Shown here piece after piece: positions 35,401-45,810 of a stretch of 64,000 nt of DNA. Within the stretch, counting starts at the first letter, position 1. The number at the start of each line of letters is the position of its first letter. Source of the DNA: Scolanthus callimorphus. Taxonomy: Eukaryota; Cnidaria; Anthozoa; Actiniaria; Edwardsiidae. The stretch covers positions 18,252,675 through 18,316,674 of the forward strand of contig CM066916.1 in NCBI GenBank assembly GCA_033964015.1, written 5' to 3'. The notes beneath the pieces are model-generated. The model searched no databases, was not told the origin of the DNA, and saw only the letters and a list, made by a program, of their open reading frames with translations. Made by a program: the position numbers and the translations under genes.

Positions 35401-35406
35401 TTCCAT
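26446..35406 (-). CDS. TMEM117: TMEM117 orthologue (7 exons)
   Basis: Coding exons read downward: 35406-35272, 32345-32146, 31208-31101, 30077-29826, 29051-28815, 28138-27984, 27027-26446. All have GT/AG borders. Diagnostic words are NFIIYAEDPVSHS, EDKGSWMVMFLTTIL, MKAAAMGTWMGDFVTA, TTDFIDWDRYNGW, SRAFLASIILVFDL, HITGKWFNYGII and ILDLNMWKNQIFY, in the order of the TMEM117 family. The protein would be about 556 residues (human about 514), multi-pass, with a short hydrophilic N-terminus beginning MESPSGR and an acidic C-terminal tail. Four single-base indels disturb the printed frame: deletions near 29850, 28090 and 28038 and an extra base in the T-run 26919-26923. Correcting them makes all exon phases agree. 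TMEM117 has been linked to ER-stress-associated mitochondrial dysfunction in mammals; its role here is unknown. Intron 1 holds a 145-bp tandem duplication. Confidence 0.93.
27719..27943. mobile_element. MITE in TMEM117 intron 6
   Basis: AAGGCCGACTTACACTGT and TGATTTTCGCCTAA at the left are mirrored by TTAGGCGAAAATCA and ACAGTGTAAATTGGCCTT at the right. About 225 bp, ending some 40 bases from the splice donor of exon 6 at 27984. Confidence 0.75.
30591..30771. mobile_element. TIR element with TTTTTTAGGG motifs
   Basis: GATATGACCGTCATAT at the left is mirrored by GACGGTCATATC at the right. Inside are several TTAGGGGTT and TTTTTTAGGGTGGAAAT words, the reverse-strand form of the CCCTAAAAAA motif seen at 19366-19786. 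It lies in TMEM117 intron 3. Confidence 0.65.
30885..31010. mobile_element. GGGGCGGATCC-type MITE
   Basis: AGGGGCGGATCCAGGAATTT on the left faces AGAAATCCGCCCCT on the right. The inner TACAGTAAATGTCTGGGAAA is shared, inverted, with the element at 38748-38903, so both belong to one family. It sits in TMEM117 intron 3. Confidence 0.65.
32929..33218. repeat. 145-bp tandem duplication in TMEM117 intron 1
   Basis: Two adjacent copies begin ATGAGTTCAGGTTGGTGCTA at 32929 and 33074 and differ by only a few bases, such as AATAACG against AAGTATG. Recent duplication. A G-rich run (32768-32795) lies just upstream. Confidence 0.88.
34410..34600 (-). mobile_element. Dispersed repeat, copy A
   Basis: The minus strand carries ATTATCCATACCCCC..., GGAAATTCC, ATTTTCCATACAAATACTGT and TTCAACACCCTTCC. 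The same ordered words occur on the plus strand at 44598-44790, so this is one family in opposite orientations in two different genes' introns. Confidence 0.7.
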
Positions 35407-35685
35407 TCTCGAGGTTTCCCTTCTTGTTTCCCTTTATGTGCAGCTCCAAGGAAAGACGAAATGGGCTGTGCCGGTTTATTGCTGTTTTCGACCTGTTCAT
35501 TGGTTGTTTTGAAATAAGAGCCCTTGTGATGCTTTTGTGTTGAAGATTCTCGAACAAACAATGAACGTTTCGCGATAAGGCGAGGCCAACGGGACTCCTG
35601 TGGCAAAACACACAGGGAAACCAAAACATGGATGGAAAGACCAACACAGCGCGTTCCCTGCTTTCTCTGTACTATTTTCGCTGGC

Positions 35686-35726
35686 TTTTGCCGTAGCCGC
35701 GACACAGCGCGCGGCTACGGCAAAAA
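35686..35726. repeat. GC-rich hairpin upstream of TMEM117 start
   Basis: TTTTGCCGTAGCCGCG and its complement CGCGCGGCTACGGCAAAA flank an ACACAG loop, about 280 bases upstream of the TMEM117 start codon. It may lie in the promoter or 5' untranslated region; a regulatory role is only conceivable. Confidence 0.7.
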
Positions 35727-35875
35727 TAATTATTTTTAAACACAAATTGTTTTAAAACTTCGAGCAATTTGAGCAAGAAACGGTCAAAAATCGTGTTACC
35801 CATAAAATAAGAAACCTCAAGTAAATAACGTAACTTTATTTGATAGTGTCGACAAGAGCTCTCATCTCTCGGTGT

Positions 35876-36013
35876 CGATATAGAGCGGATTTCAGATGAC
35901 TGTCGTGAGTAATTCGCAATTACGTTGTAACTACTCCTATACGTTTTATTCAGAATTGGTGTAATAACTTTGCGATTGGTTTTAGTACAGTCATCTGAAA
36001 TTCGCTCTATTTC
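35876..36013. mobile_element. MITE between TMEM117 and eIF3m
   Basis: TAGAGCGGATTTCAGATGAC at the left is mirrored by GTCATCTGAAATTCGCTCTA at the right. The rest of the 1.4-kb gap between the two minus-strand genes has a further imperfect inverted repeat at about 36150-36215 and no exon I can support. Confidence 0.7.
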
Positions 36014-36793
36014 TTTTATCGTATATCTAACTTGGGACAACACCACAAACCAAGAACAAACTGAAACAAACTTGGTTAAACCTCAATAATTCCACCCAAC
36101 AAATGGGGGTGCGTAAGCCAACCATTAGTGAAGTGAGGGTTTCATAGCCTTCTACGCAGCCACAGTTTGCATGTCGCTCGTCTCACTTTCTCCCAAACGA
36201 GCGACACGCAAACAGCCTTGGCATAGAATTACCGTCGGTTGCATCCACCCCGGCATCTACACGCTCGACAAAGACACGTGAAACTTCAAAGTTTTGACAG
36301 TTGAACGTTAAAGAGCCTGTGTCAGCCGCCATTTTGACAGCATGGCAACATACCAAGTCGGAGAAAGCATCCATTTCCATCGGCTGATTTAGAGAATACA
36401 GATACAGAGCAATGTTCTCGATGGAATTTGGTAAATTAAATCTGAAACTTTTTTTAGAAGTAACTGAAGTAAGTCTAAAATCAAACGAAAACAATAACAA
36501 AGCTGATACAGTGGCTGATACAGGCTCTTTGATGCTTGCCTGTACGAAGATTTGGCGGGTGAAAAAGGTAAAACGTTAAGTTGCTTTTATTATTCCTGAC
36601 CAGAAAAAACTATTAAACTAACAAAATATGAGCTTTTTCAATGGTAATTGGTGTAATGGAATTGTGGTAAAAACGTTCAAGATATTCCGTCAAAACATTG
36701 AAGTTTCACTGAGAAAACTTTGATGTTCACGTGCATACAGAACGGTACCATGCCTTTCTAGGAATAAACAAGCAAACCATAATAATATTTTAG

Positions 36794-36799
36794 TTTATT
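36794..36799 (-). promoter_or_regulatory. Polyadenylation signal AATAAA for eIF3m
   Basis: AATAAA on the minus strand, about 33 bases after the eIF3m stop codon, followed by an AT-rich stretch. The position implies a very short 3' untranslated region. Confidence 0.6.
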
Positions 36800-36831
36800 A
36801 TTGTTAGTTGGTTACACATTATGACATATTA

Positions 36832-39800
36832 TTATGTAGGAATGGGCGGAACCACTGCTTGAAGACCACCACGTACAGAGATGAGGTGCTCACGCCATTC
36901 TACTAGGCGACTGTGCAGGCTTTGCCACTGGTTCATGCTGAACGTTCGCTGAGCAACAGAGCTATTGAAAGAGATTTAACACACATTAGAGAAGGACGGA
37001 AAGACTAAGGATATTGACGGCAATTCATTTTCACTCACACTCTATGAGAAATGCATAAGGGCGACCCACTAAGAGAAAAATACTCTCTGGACAAAGAGTA
37101 CCAAGCCATAGTTAGTAGAGGTCCTACTAACTACGACCAAACGGACTCGCTAAGCCAAGACACTCCAATGAAAGAGGGAAGCTTACAGACTCTGCTGCCC
37201 AGGACAGCAAATCACTTGCCACCCATAAAGAAATGGATCGTACAAATGGTATTAAAATCATCCGCATTGAAACCAAGATAATATCACCGCTTGATGGCGT
37301 GGATTTCTTACAGGAAGCAAGAAGACCACGATGCTTACAGTACCTGAAAAAAAAACCTCACCTGATTACAACTTTTTGTTGACCTGATCTAACCTTGCTC
37401 GGATTAGGGATGTCTGGATCGCTAGAACGTAAAACAAATTGTTCTGGAATGTAGCCTCTTCACACAATTGACGTGATTAAAGATTATTTCTATATGGCAT
37501 TTTTAGTAAGAGTGGCCACAGTAGGCTCGAGTTCCCAGTACACAGCTGCTCTCAAGGACTAACGCGATGTTTTGCATTGCATTGGAAAATGAAACATTTT
37601 TACAACATCATTTACTTGGTTAAAACAGCTATAATTACCTTCTATTAAGAAATGTTCAATGCCGTCACTCGCCAAGCAAAGTTGGGATGCAAGGTCCTCA
37701 TAGGAGATCTCGCTTCTTTGTTCCCCAATAGACATCAAGGTCAGCACTCGCATTTTCTTAAGGTTTTTCTCGTGGGATAACCCTGACGAGAAAATGACAA
37801 ACAACGTATTAGGAGCATTCATAATCTTGGAGGGGACTCCCATATAAAAAAAGTTGGCGGTGCTCTACCTCTCTTTTAGGGGTTAAAACATCATTCATAC
37901 AATTACAGTACACGATTACTACAAACCTGCTCTAATCACCCTTAAGGTTATTCCCCTGTTTTGCACGGCGCACGCTGTTCTGCGCATGGACGCGCATTTT
38001 CGTCTGTATTAATTTTCGTCTGTATTAATTATCAACAAAAATTTGGCCGCGTTGCATGACGGTTGAAAGGCATTCTTTTAAGACTGACGTTTCTTACCAC
38101 ACTGGTAAAACCAGTCAAACCAGTTAATTAATGACCCTCGAAGGGTGGGGAGAATTCAATGTCATCTGCTAACATCTCTTTCAATTCTTTCTTTTCAGTG
38201 TTTCACACTGATAATTGATACAGAAGATACACTACCTAGTGATTTGACAAAATCTGTATTACTCTCATAAAAGCTGTTATAGTCTTGAATGTGCCCAGAA
38301 ACGAAGATCTGCAAAAGCTGAAAACAAAACAAGACGGTCAAGAACTTGTGGATCCATTAACCACCTACTACACCACCTGATAACCATGCAGAACAAAATT
38401 AATACAAAACTAATAGAGTCCTAAAGTGTGACGTCACAAATTGAACAATTTCGAAATTCCGATTTTAGTCCAGGAATAATGAAAGACCAACTCCAAAGGA
38501 CATTGCATACAGAAAAATTGGTGAATCGGTTGAAACAAGACCAAAATATCAACCGTTGACATAATTTTCTTTAACAAATCACTGTATTTTAGACACAGTT
38601 CAAAACTTTATGAACTGAACTAAAAATACAGTGGTTTGAATTCAGCAGGCCATATCTCGATCGTATTGCAACCGATTTGTCTCATTTTTTGGTGTGTAGC
38701 TTTCATTCGAAAATTTGGTTTTTGTGCCGTCATCACTTTATAGTAAACAGGGGCGTAGCCAGGGCGGCCGGGGCCACCCCTTTCTCGGGAGATTTTCCCA
38801 TACATTTACTGTATTTGCTGGAGGAAATTTGAACATTTTCGTCCCATGTTTTCACTATCGCCCCCCCCCCCCCCCCCTTCAGAAATTCCTGGCTACGCCG
38901 CTGGTAAATTTGTGAAACATTACTAAAACAAAACTGCACTAACTTCAACAATTAAATTTACTAAAAGTAATAGGCATAAAAAGAAAAACATGTCGAGAAC
39001 CAACGTTTCGGCATCATCTTATCCATTATCAAGGCAAAATACCTAAACAATTGTCAACTGAAGTGTCTGATCTTGTGATGATTGTTTTTATGCTTATGAC
39101 AATAACTAAAGTATATTAGTGTATACTATATTTCACAGATTTCCTGCTTTCAACTTCAACAGTTGGTCGACAACTTACTCACTGATATCCTTGAAAATAC
39201 TACCAGTAAAAGCTTTGTGAAATGCAATGCTAACATAATGTTCATGTCAATTTTGCACCTCACTCTAAATTGTTCACCTGATAGATGGGTTCTCCCTGTA
39301 GAGCTGCTACCGGTCTTAAAGTGAGGATGTTATCCATAATAAGGAGATTTGGCTTGGCCAGACAGCTAACAACACATCTCTTAGCATCCTCCTTAGCAGC
39401 TGATGCATTCTCATCGGTGTATGTACTTAGTAACTCTATCAGAACTTTGGATGCCTCTTCACTGTAAACAGCAACAACAGTGTTAGGCCTTCTCTATAGG
39501 ATAGGTGGCTGACCCATGGATCTCAGAAATTAATTTGTAGTGGAAGGGGTAGCGAAAGTGGGGGTTGTCACCGGTTCCCCCAATAATATTGTTAGTAAAG
39601 ATTCTGCTTTTAAGACTTTATTATTCTTTGCAAACGAGTTCGATATGTACCTAGTGCAGTCATCAGAACTTAGTTTTCCTTGAACGTCCTGGGAGTATTT
39701 ACAAACGCTTTCAAACCAATGGAGGGCAACTCACAATTCTCACATCACTGCTAGTCTAAGCGAAAACTAACGCCATTTTACATCGTCATCTGCACGATCT

Positions 39801-42800
39801 ATCTTAACCGTAACTTACTCATGTACTTAATAACAATTATTGGAACTCTCTAGAAACATAGCAACTCTTTCACATTCACTACACTTTTCCCTTCTACGAA
39901 AGAATTCTTTTACACTTCACTATTAACAACATGGTTGGTTACCAACATGCAGTACTGTAAATAAGCAAACAAGTAAATGTGCTGGGCCCTTTTGCTGTTT
40001 CAAATCAGGTTTTTGATCTACTATTCATCATGATTTGTCTGTCAGTGTGTATAAGCTCCAGTACATACAGATGCAAACTGGATCAGCTTTCAACCTGTTT
40101 CTTATGCAAGGCTTCTTCTGGTGCTGGTGTAAATAGCCAGCCAATAATGGTACAATATACTTATACTCTTACTTTCTGAACAAGTATAAAATATTTTATC
40201 TTTAATCTACATTAATAACACAATACCAATTAGGAGTGAGCGTCTCTTTATTGATAGCCGATGTGGCATGTATATAGACAATAGATAATAGTAAACATAA
40301 CGTCAGCATGGTATAACGCGCAGTAAGTGATTTTAGACACTTAATTTTTGGAAAACAATATATTGAAAATGAAAATTAACGGAAAAGCTCAACAAGAGAA
40401 AAAGACGCTTCGAATGACTTAGCATATCATTAAGCTCTTTTAAATACTGACCTCCTAACATCCCTAGGGACACAACACAAGTGTACATTCCGAAACGCGA
40501 TAAAATACATATTTACAATATGTAAATTGGGCAATTCCGATGGGATGGGGGGTTTAAGGTAATTCCCCTGAAATAAAACTTGTCGTAGAATTTTTTTCTT
40601 AATTTGTCTATTTACTATTTAGTATATAATAAGGAATGAAAATATGAAATAAAAAGAGGGGGTGCCCATGCTCATTTAGAAACTGTGACGGCGCAAACAT
40701 ACCCCATTTTTAGTGCCTGAGGGCTATTTTGTGAAGGAATACGTGAAACAAGAAAATTGTGATAAAACGCTCACTAATGAAGCAATCCAGTTTGCTTGCA
40801 AGTTTGAACAGAACTGTTGGATGCTTCACTACCTAGGACGAAAATTAGAATGTTTAATTTTCTATGTGTGTTGACGCTACTCTTGAAAATGTGCAAAAAT
40901 GTGCGAACCGCTCGTGATAATTTGAGAGTCTTTGGTGTCTCATTTTGGGGCTTTTTATGACGATAGCTCAAAAACTTGTCGTGGAAATTTCTTTAAACTT
41001 TTTTTATAACAGGGGAATGATAGTCTTATCAAAATGGTAAAATAAAAAATTGGGGTGTCCAATCTTGTTTTCGTGCAATATCCCAAAAAGCGACTTTTCT
41101 TGGTGTTTCTTGCTCAAATGGGGATATTTAGCTTGCGCGCGCATGCTCGATTGCGTCATTTTCGAACGAATTGATCGCACGTCCATGCGCAGAACAGCGT
41201 GCGCCGTGCAAAACAGGGGAATAACCTTAAGAGCTCGGAATTCTGATTGCAAGGGGGGTTTTCGAAGCTGGATTTCTTTAACCTGCCCAGAATTCTATAT
41301 GCATGGGGGGGGTAAACCATTTTGGAAATTCTGGATGCATGGGGGGGTCAAAAAACTAGTGCCGCCCGTGGGGAGGGTACATTTATTTTCTGGAATTGCC
41401 CATTCAATGCAGTTAAAACTGGTCCTTGCTATTGTTGGATTATGCCATCAACTGAACCCTGGGTTCATGTTCTAACCAGACTTGGCATCCTAATCAGATA
41501 GCTTGATCATGCAAAGAGGGACATTACCTGCGTTTTTCATCATGCAAGGCATCATATAACAATTTAAAAACTTGGCATCTCTGTTCTGCTGTAGCATCCC
41601 ATAATCCCAACCAGCTCTTTACTTGGTCCAAATCTGTGGGAATCTCATCTACAAGACTGGCTTTTGATGCAACCATAAGTTGAGTGCAGTAGACTTCAAA
41701 TCTCATTGAGTCTTTCTCTTGGAGACCACTAAACAGGACTGATAAACTGGAAAGAAGGATTCATCAAACCTTTTATGGTCTATACCAGTAATGTTATGAA
41801 GATGTAGAAATAACTAGGGGCACCCAACCATTGTTTTCGGTAAAATTTCTGTTCAGATGGCACTTCGAGAGTTGAAATTTTCACTTCAGAATTTGAAGCT
41901 TTAATTTTTGTATGCACATAATAAGATCCCCTGGATGTTTTGAATTGCACAAAAGGTGAAATTTTATTAGTTCTAGGGGGAATTCTGCCATGAAAAAGAA
42001 TCACCTAGAATTTTCGGATTTCCCCTGCTTTTCCCCTGGCATTTTCGGAAAACTTGATTTCAATAGCCTAAAATTTTCGGATCCCATAACTTTCGGCTAT
42101 GAAATCCGAACAGATACAAAATTTGTAGGGATTAAAAATACCCGATTTACAGTCATTTGTATAAACTGTACTTATAATGGCATTTTTAGCGATTGTACAC
42201 CATTGCCTTGTTGGGTGCCCCTGAATAAACTATTGATGGGTGTGTTTGTAATGTTATCAAATTTCCAACTCTGTATACAGAGTCTAATGTAGCCAAATCT
42301 CATTGTAATGACAAGCAACATAAAATTAGTAAAAATATGTTTGAGCAAAATATGTACCACATTAAATTGATGGCAATGCTATAAAAATCCATCAATATCA
42401 CTGGGAAGATCAAGCACTGCAAAGCTTCTAGTAAAACTGCCAAGTTTTGAAGGCTATACAGTAGGTTGAAAACAACCAAAGCTATCTACAGAACAAGCTG
42501 GTGTGGTTGGCAAGAACTTGACCACCATCCAAGGCAAAATCCATTCAAATGTCTAAAAAAAAATCTGCAAATCTTTGCCTGCATCTTTACCAATTTAAAA
42601 TTGTGTATTGTGTATTGTGTAGTTATATAGTTTAAAGACCAATGAACCATGGTATTTTTGGTAAGGTCAACTCAGCAAGTAATACCTTAAGGTTAACAGT
42701 TTCTTGAGTATTCAACGTACACAGAAAATTGATTCATGTGCCTTAAAAGTTGAACAGGGTATTATTATTTGTTATTCAGTGTGATATTGTTAATAAAGAT

Positions 42801-45800
42801 TCATTCTTTATATAGCTTTTCATCTTGTTCAGTAAACTTAGGATAACACTTTGCATCTAACCAACAACAAGTGCAGCTGAAAAATGTTATGAAAGGGCAT
42901 ATTAGTGTCAGAACCATGAGAAGTTCCATTGCGGAACTACTAGACAAAGTTTCTGGTTGTACCCGTAAGCAATAAGAATGCAAGACACCTACAGTACCGG
43001 TACAAAGACACCCACAAAGATGCCCTTTCAAAACATGTTTCAGAGGCACATGTTGCCATTTGCAAATGACCAGCACTGCCAGGCTGTCATTACATTTTAA
43101 AATAAGATTGTTTCACATCAATTTTCTTACACTTTTAATCTTGCACTGGCTGAAGCTGTGTCCTCCTCTGTCAGATTATCAGTCAATTTTTTGCAACATT
43201 TCTGAATAAGCTCATTTCGTTTTTCGGGAACAATAAGAACCAGGGATAAAATACTGTTCATGACGCTTTCAAGTTCTGTAATTAAAATAAAATACATAAT
43301 TAGTGTCTTATAACAGTTAAGACAGGTTATTTTACAGCTTCAACAACGTTTGGCCAAAAATACTGTTACTCAATGATTTCTATTCTAATTTGTGGATTTG
43401 TGGTCCACATTTCGAAATATCACAAAAGGCAGAGGACTGGGTTCGCGCCGCCACAGAAATAAGGGATCAAAAATGGAAAAATTCTATAGAATCTATATAG
43501 GCTGTGATTGACATCATCATTTTACATAGGTGCGAAAAATACGTCTATCTGTAAAAACTAAAGTTTATTTTCTCAGCTTCCTCTGGAATATTTTTACCGG
43601 TGCAATAATACAAGAGCACTACCATGAAGACCTTTGAAATGAGACTAAATTCAAAGCAACAACTTTTTTTATTTCGAGTAACAAGATTTTTTCCCGCTTT
43701 CTGGCAAAATTGCTCAAAGTTCTAAAAAAATCTGTCTTAACAACAAAATAAACTGATGGCATAACATGTACATTTTGTACCTTGTATTATATAATGCTTA
43801 TTAACTACATACCATACCTGTACATGTTTGTCAGACATATGTTAATTGGTCAGAACTACACAGTACGCATGTATGGTATGACTTGATGCTAGCCTGCTCA
43901 GATCATAAAGAGCTGGGATCATCTCAGTATGGTCCTAAGCATGGTTGAACCATCTTGTACTGTAATCTACCATACTGGTTACTCATACAGATTGTCATGT
44001 TTGGGTCAGTTACAGTCTACCGGTAGGCAGTTACACTGTTATTACTGTTTTGAACATATTTCTGAGCAGTTTAGTTGCAGTTTTGAACAACCCTTACACA
44101 CCTCCCCTGACACTTTTGATGCAATCCTGATCACTAACCTGTTTCATCTTTAAAGCAGACCTCACAGCAATCCAGCAGCTCTGCTAGCTCATCCTGGATT
44201 GGAGTAAGACCTTCTTCCTTGAGATCAGCTCCTTGCTCCTTCAGATAGGTTCTGATCTCTTGAGCCTATCAGATTAAATTAAGCATATTTTAACCCACAC
44301 AAGTAGAGTAATTTGTGTATAATTTCTATATCAAGGTTTCCATGCTTTTTGACACTCAAATTCCATGGACTTTTAAGTGCCTTACAAGTCTTGTGTAATT
44401 ATTTACCATCTTAACCATCTGGATAGTGTGTTCATACATATCAAATCAAGGCTCTAAACTTCTAGCCAATCAGATTTCTCATTATGAACTAACCAATCAC
44501 AATTGTCTATGTTTAGCTGGGTCTGCAAGAAATTGCACCCAGGTTCATACTTTGATTCACTGTTAATGATATTTGACATTTAGACAACCAATGTGTGTTT
44601 CCAGAAATTATCCATAGTACCTCCCTACGAAAGGGATTGGAAAATTCAGGAGGGGTGGGGGTCAATTTACCTGATCTTTTCCATACAAATACTGTATATT
44701 TCTTCGGAAATTCCAGAGGGGTTGGGGGGGGGGGGGGTCACTTTTCAACACCCTTCCGTTGTGGGGGTATGGATATCTTTTGTAACCACACAATTTAAAA
44801 TAAATTTACAAATACAGTAGGCTATAATAAGAACCATCCTAGTTAATGAATGGCTAAACCAGAGTTGTATACCATACAATAAAAATGCAGAACATTTCTC
44901 ATCTGATCTCATTTATTTTAATCCTTGAAGTCATACGACTATACAGGATTGTCAAAAAAAATATATGTCAGACCTAATGCTTAAAATAATCAATAAAATA
45001 AATAAATACTAAATGCTAATTTCTAGTAGCAATAACCCAAAACAGCTTGGTGGGCTAGGCTTAAGCACTCCACAGATTGTGCATTTACAGCCGCTAGAGG
45101 AAGGGCGTTCCATAGTGGAACTACCCACGGGAATAATGAAAACTTGCAGGCATTGGTACAGCACTGCAAGTGGCGAAAAGTGTATTGACGATGCGTGTGG
45201 GTTCTATGGTGTGTTGGTTGGATACACTCTGGAAAGGCAAGATTGCAAAAGATGTGGACAGATTGGTTTGCAAGTTTCACAGCAAAAAGGTTGTACAGTC
45301 CTGAGAAATTGTGAAAATGTGTTGTTTCCTTCCAGGAAAGACAAGTTTGCCACCAAAAACAAGTAATTTGGCAGGCAAACTTTTTCTTCGCACAGACAAA
45401 ACAACATTTAAGTAATGTCACAAATTCACTGGCTTGTATCTTGACCAATTTAATACAACATTTCACTTTACAAGACTTAGCAGAAGCAAAGGGGCAAATC
45501 ATTTCAAAGAGCTCTGAACAGAACAAGGAAATCGGTTATTTGTGTGTGTAATTTGTCAAAACAGTGATGAATACACTTTGTGATTTTGATCGTACATTCG
45601 CAAATTACGAATGTGCGATCAATAAAGCCCACGTAGAAGTCAGTGACACACGTGAAAAGAGAACCGATCTAAAATTACAAGCCACTACTCCGAACTCTGG
45701 ACACAAGATTTCGATCTAGCTACTGATGAGAGACTATAAGAACGAATAAAAGGGCTAAATACCTGTTCTTGTTCTTCTACGTCGATAAAAGCCGGTAAAA

Positions 45801-45810
45801 GTGCATCCAT
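36832..45810 (-). CDS. EIF3M: Eukaryotic translation initiation factor 3 subunit M (9 exons)
   Basis: Coding exons, downward: 45810-45763, 44265-44139, 43275-43131, 41746-41528, 39461-39278, 38317-38236, 37782-37639, 37421-37362, 36961-36832. The protein starts MDALLPAFIDVEEQEQ and continues with AQEIRTYLKEQGADL, LESVMNSILSLVLIV, RFEVYCTQLMVASKAS, ELLSTYTDENAS, LLQIFVSGHIQDYNSFY, EKNLKKMRVLTLMSIG, SSVAQRTFSMNQWQSL, ending PPIPT. The order and length (about 379 residues, human 374) match eIF3m, a PCI-domain subunit of the cytoplasmic eIF3 complex that helps recruit mRNA to the 40S ribosome. The PCI domain lies in the C-terminal exons. The start sits in a good context (GCCATCATGG). Exon 8 is one base short as printed: its A-run (37373-37377, T on the plus strand) needs one more base to keep the frame into exon 9. 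Introns carry several MITEs. Confidence 0.95.
37941..37992. repeat. 52-bp repeat, exact inverse of 41180-41231
   Basis: CTTAAGGTTATTCCCCTGTT through GCGCATGGACG matches the complement of 41180-41231 without mismatch. It lies in eIF3m intron 6. It is probably one end of a second, truncated copy of the MITE at 40554-41231. Confidence 0.85.
38748..38903. mobile_element. GGGGCGTAGCCAGG-type MITE
   Basis: CAGGGGCGTAGCCAGG at the left faces CCTGGCTACGCCGCTG at the right. The interior shares GGGAGATTTTCCCATACATT and TTACTGTATTTGCTG with the element at 30885, and has a long C-run at 38861-38877. It lies in eIF3m intron 5. Confidence 0.75.
40554..41231. mobile_element. TIR element in eIF3m intron 4
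   Basis: TTAAGGTAATTCCCCTG at the left and CAGGGGAATAACCTTAA at the right are inverted with one mismatch. The inner right part (GTCCATGCGCAGAACAGCG) is repeated exactly at 37941-37992 in the other orientation. No coding capacity. Confidence 0.65.
41816..42222. mobile_element. TIR element in eIF3m intron 3
   Basis: AGGGGCACCCAACCA at the left faces TTGGGTGCCCCT at the right; the interior repeats ATTTTCGGAT-like words. It starts about 70 bases upstream of exon 4. Confidence 0.7.
44598..44790 (+). mobile_element. Dispersed repeat, copy B
   Basis: Same family as 34410-34600 in the opposite orientation: CCAGAAATTATCCATA, GGGATTGGAAAATTC, TTTTCCATACAAATACTGTA, GGAAATTCCAGAGGGG and a G-run, then CACTTTTCAACACCCTTCC. 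It lies in eIF3m intron 1. Confidence 0.7.
45023..45190 (-). pseudogene. LINE 3'-end coding fragment in eIF3m intron 1
   Basis: The minus strand encodes YTFRHLQCCTNACKFSLFPW then VPLWNALPLAAVNAQSVECL and LGYCY before a stop. This is the terminal pattern (arginine/cysteine-rich, FFPR-like, then W-N-LP) of many LINE reverse-transcriptase proteins. The frame upstream is open but not recognisable. Confidence 0.6.

Noticed and set aside
26446..35406. TMEM117 as a pseudogene
   Set aside because: Seven exons with intact splice sites and conserved motifs; the four indels are isolated and their correction restores every phase, which fits assembly error better than decay.
36183..36500. 105-codon minus-strand frame between TMEM117 and eIF3m as a gene
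   Set aside because: No recognisable domain; it overlaps an imperfect inverted repeat at 36150-36215 and has no splice or neighbour support.
42801..43076. Cysteine-rich minus-strand frame in eIF3m intron 3 as a small membrane protein
   Set aside because: It ends just before eIF3m exon 3, has no family match I recognise and fits random opening in an intron.
45013..45366. 117-codon plus-strand frame with cysteines as a small secreted protein
   Set aside because: It is the antisense shadow of a LINE 3' fragment on the minus strand (LWNALP and LGYCY motifs).
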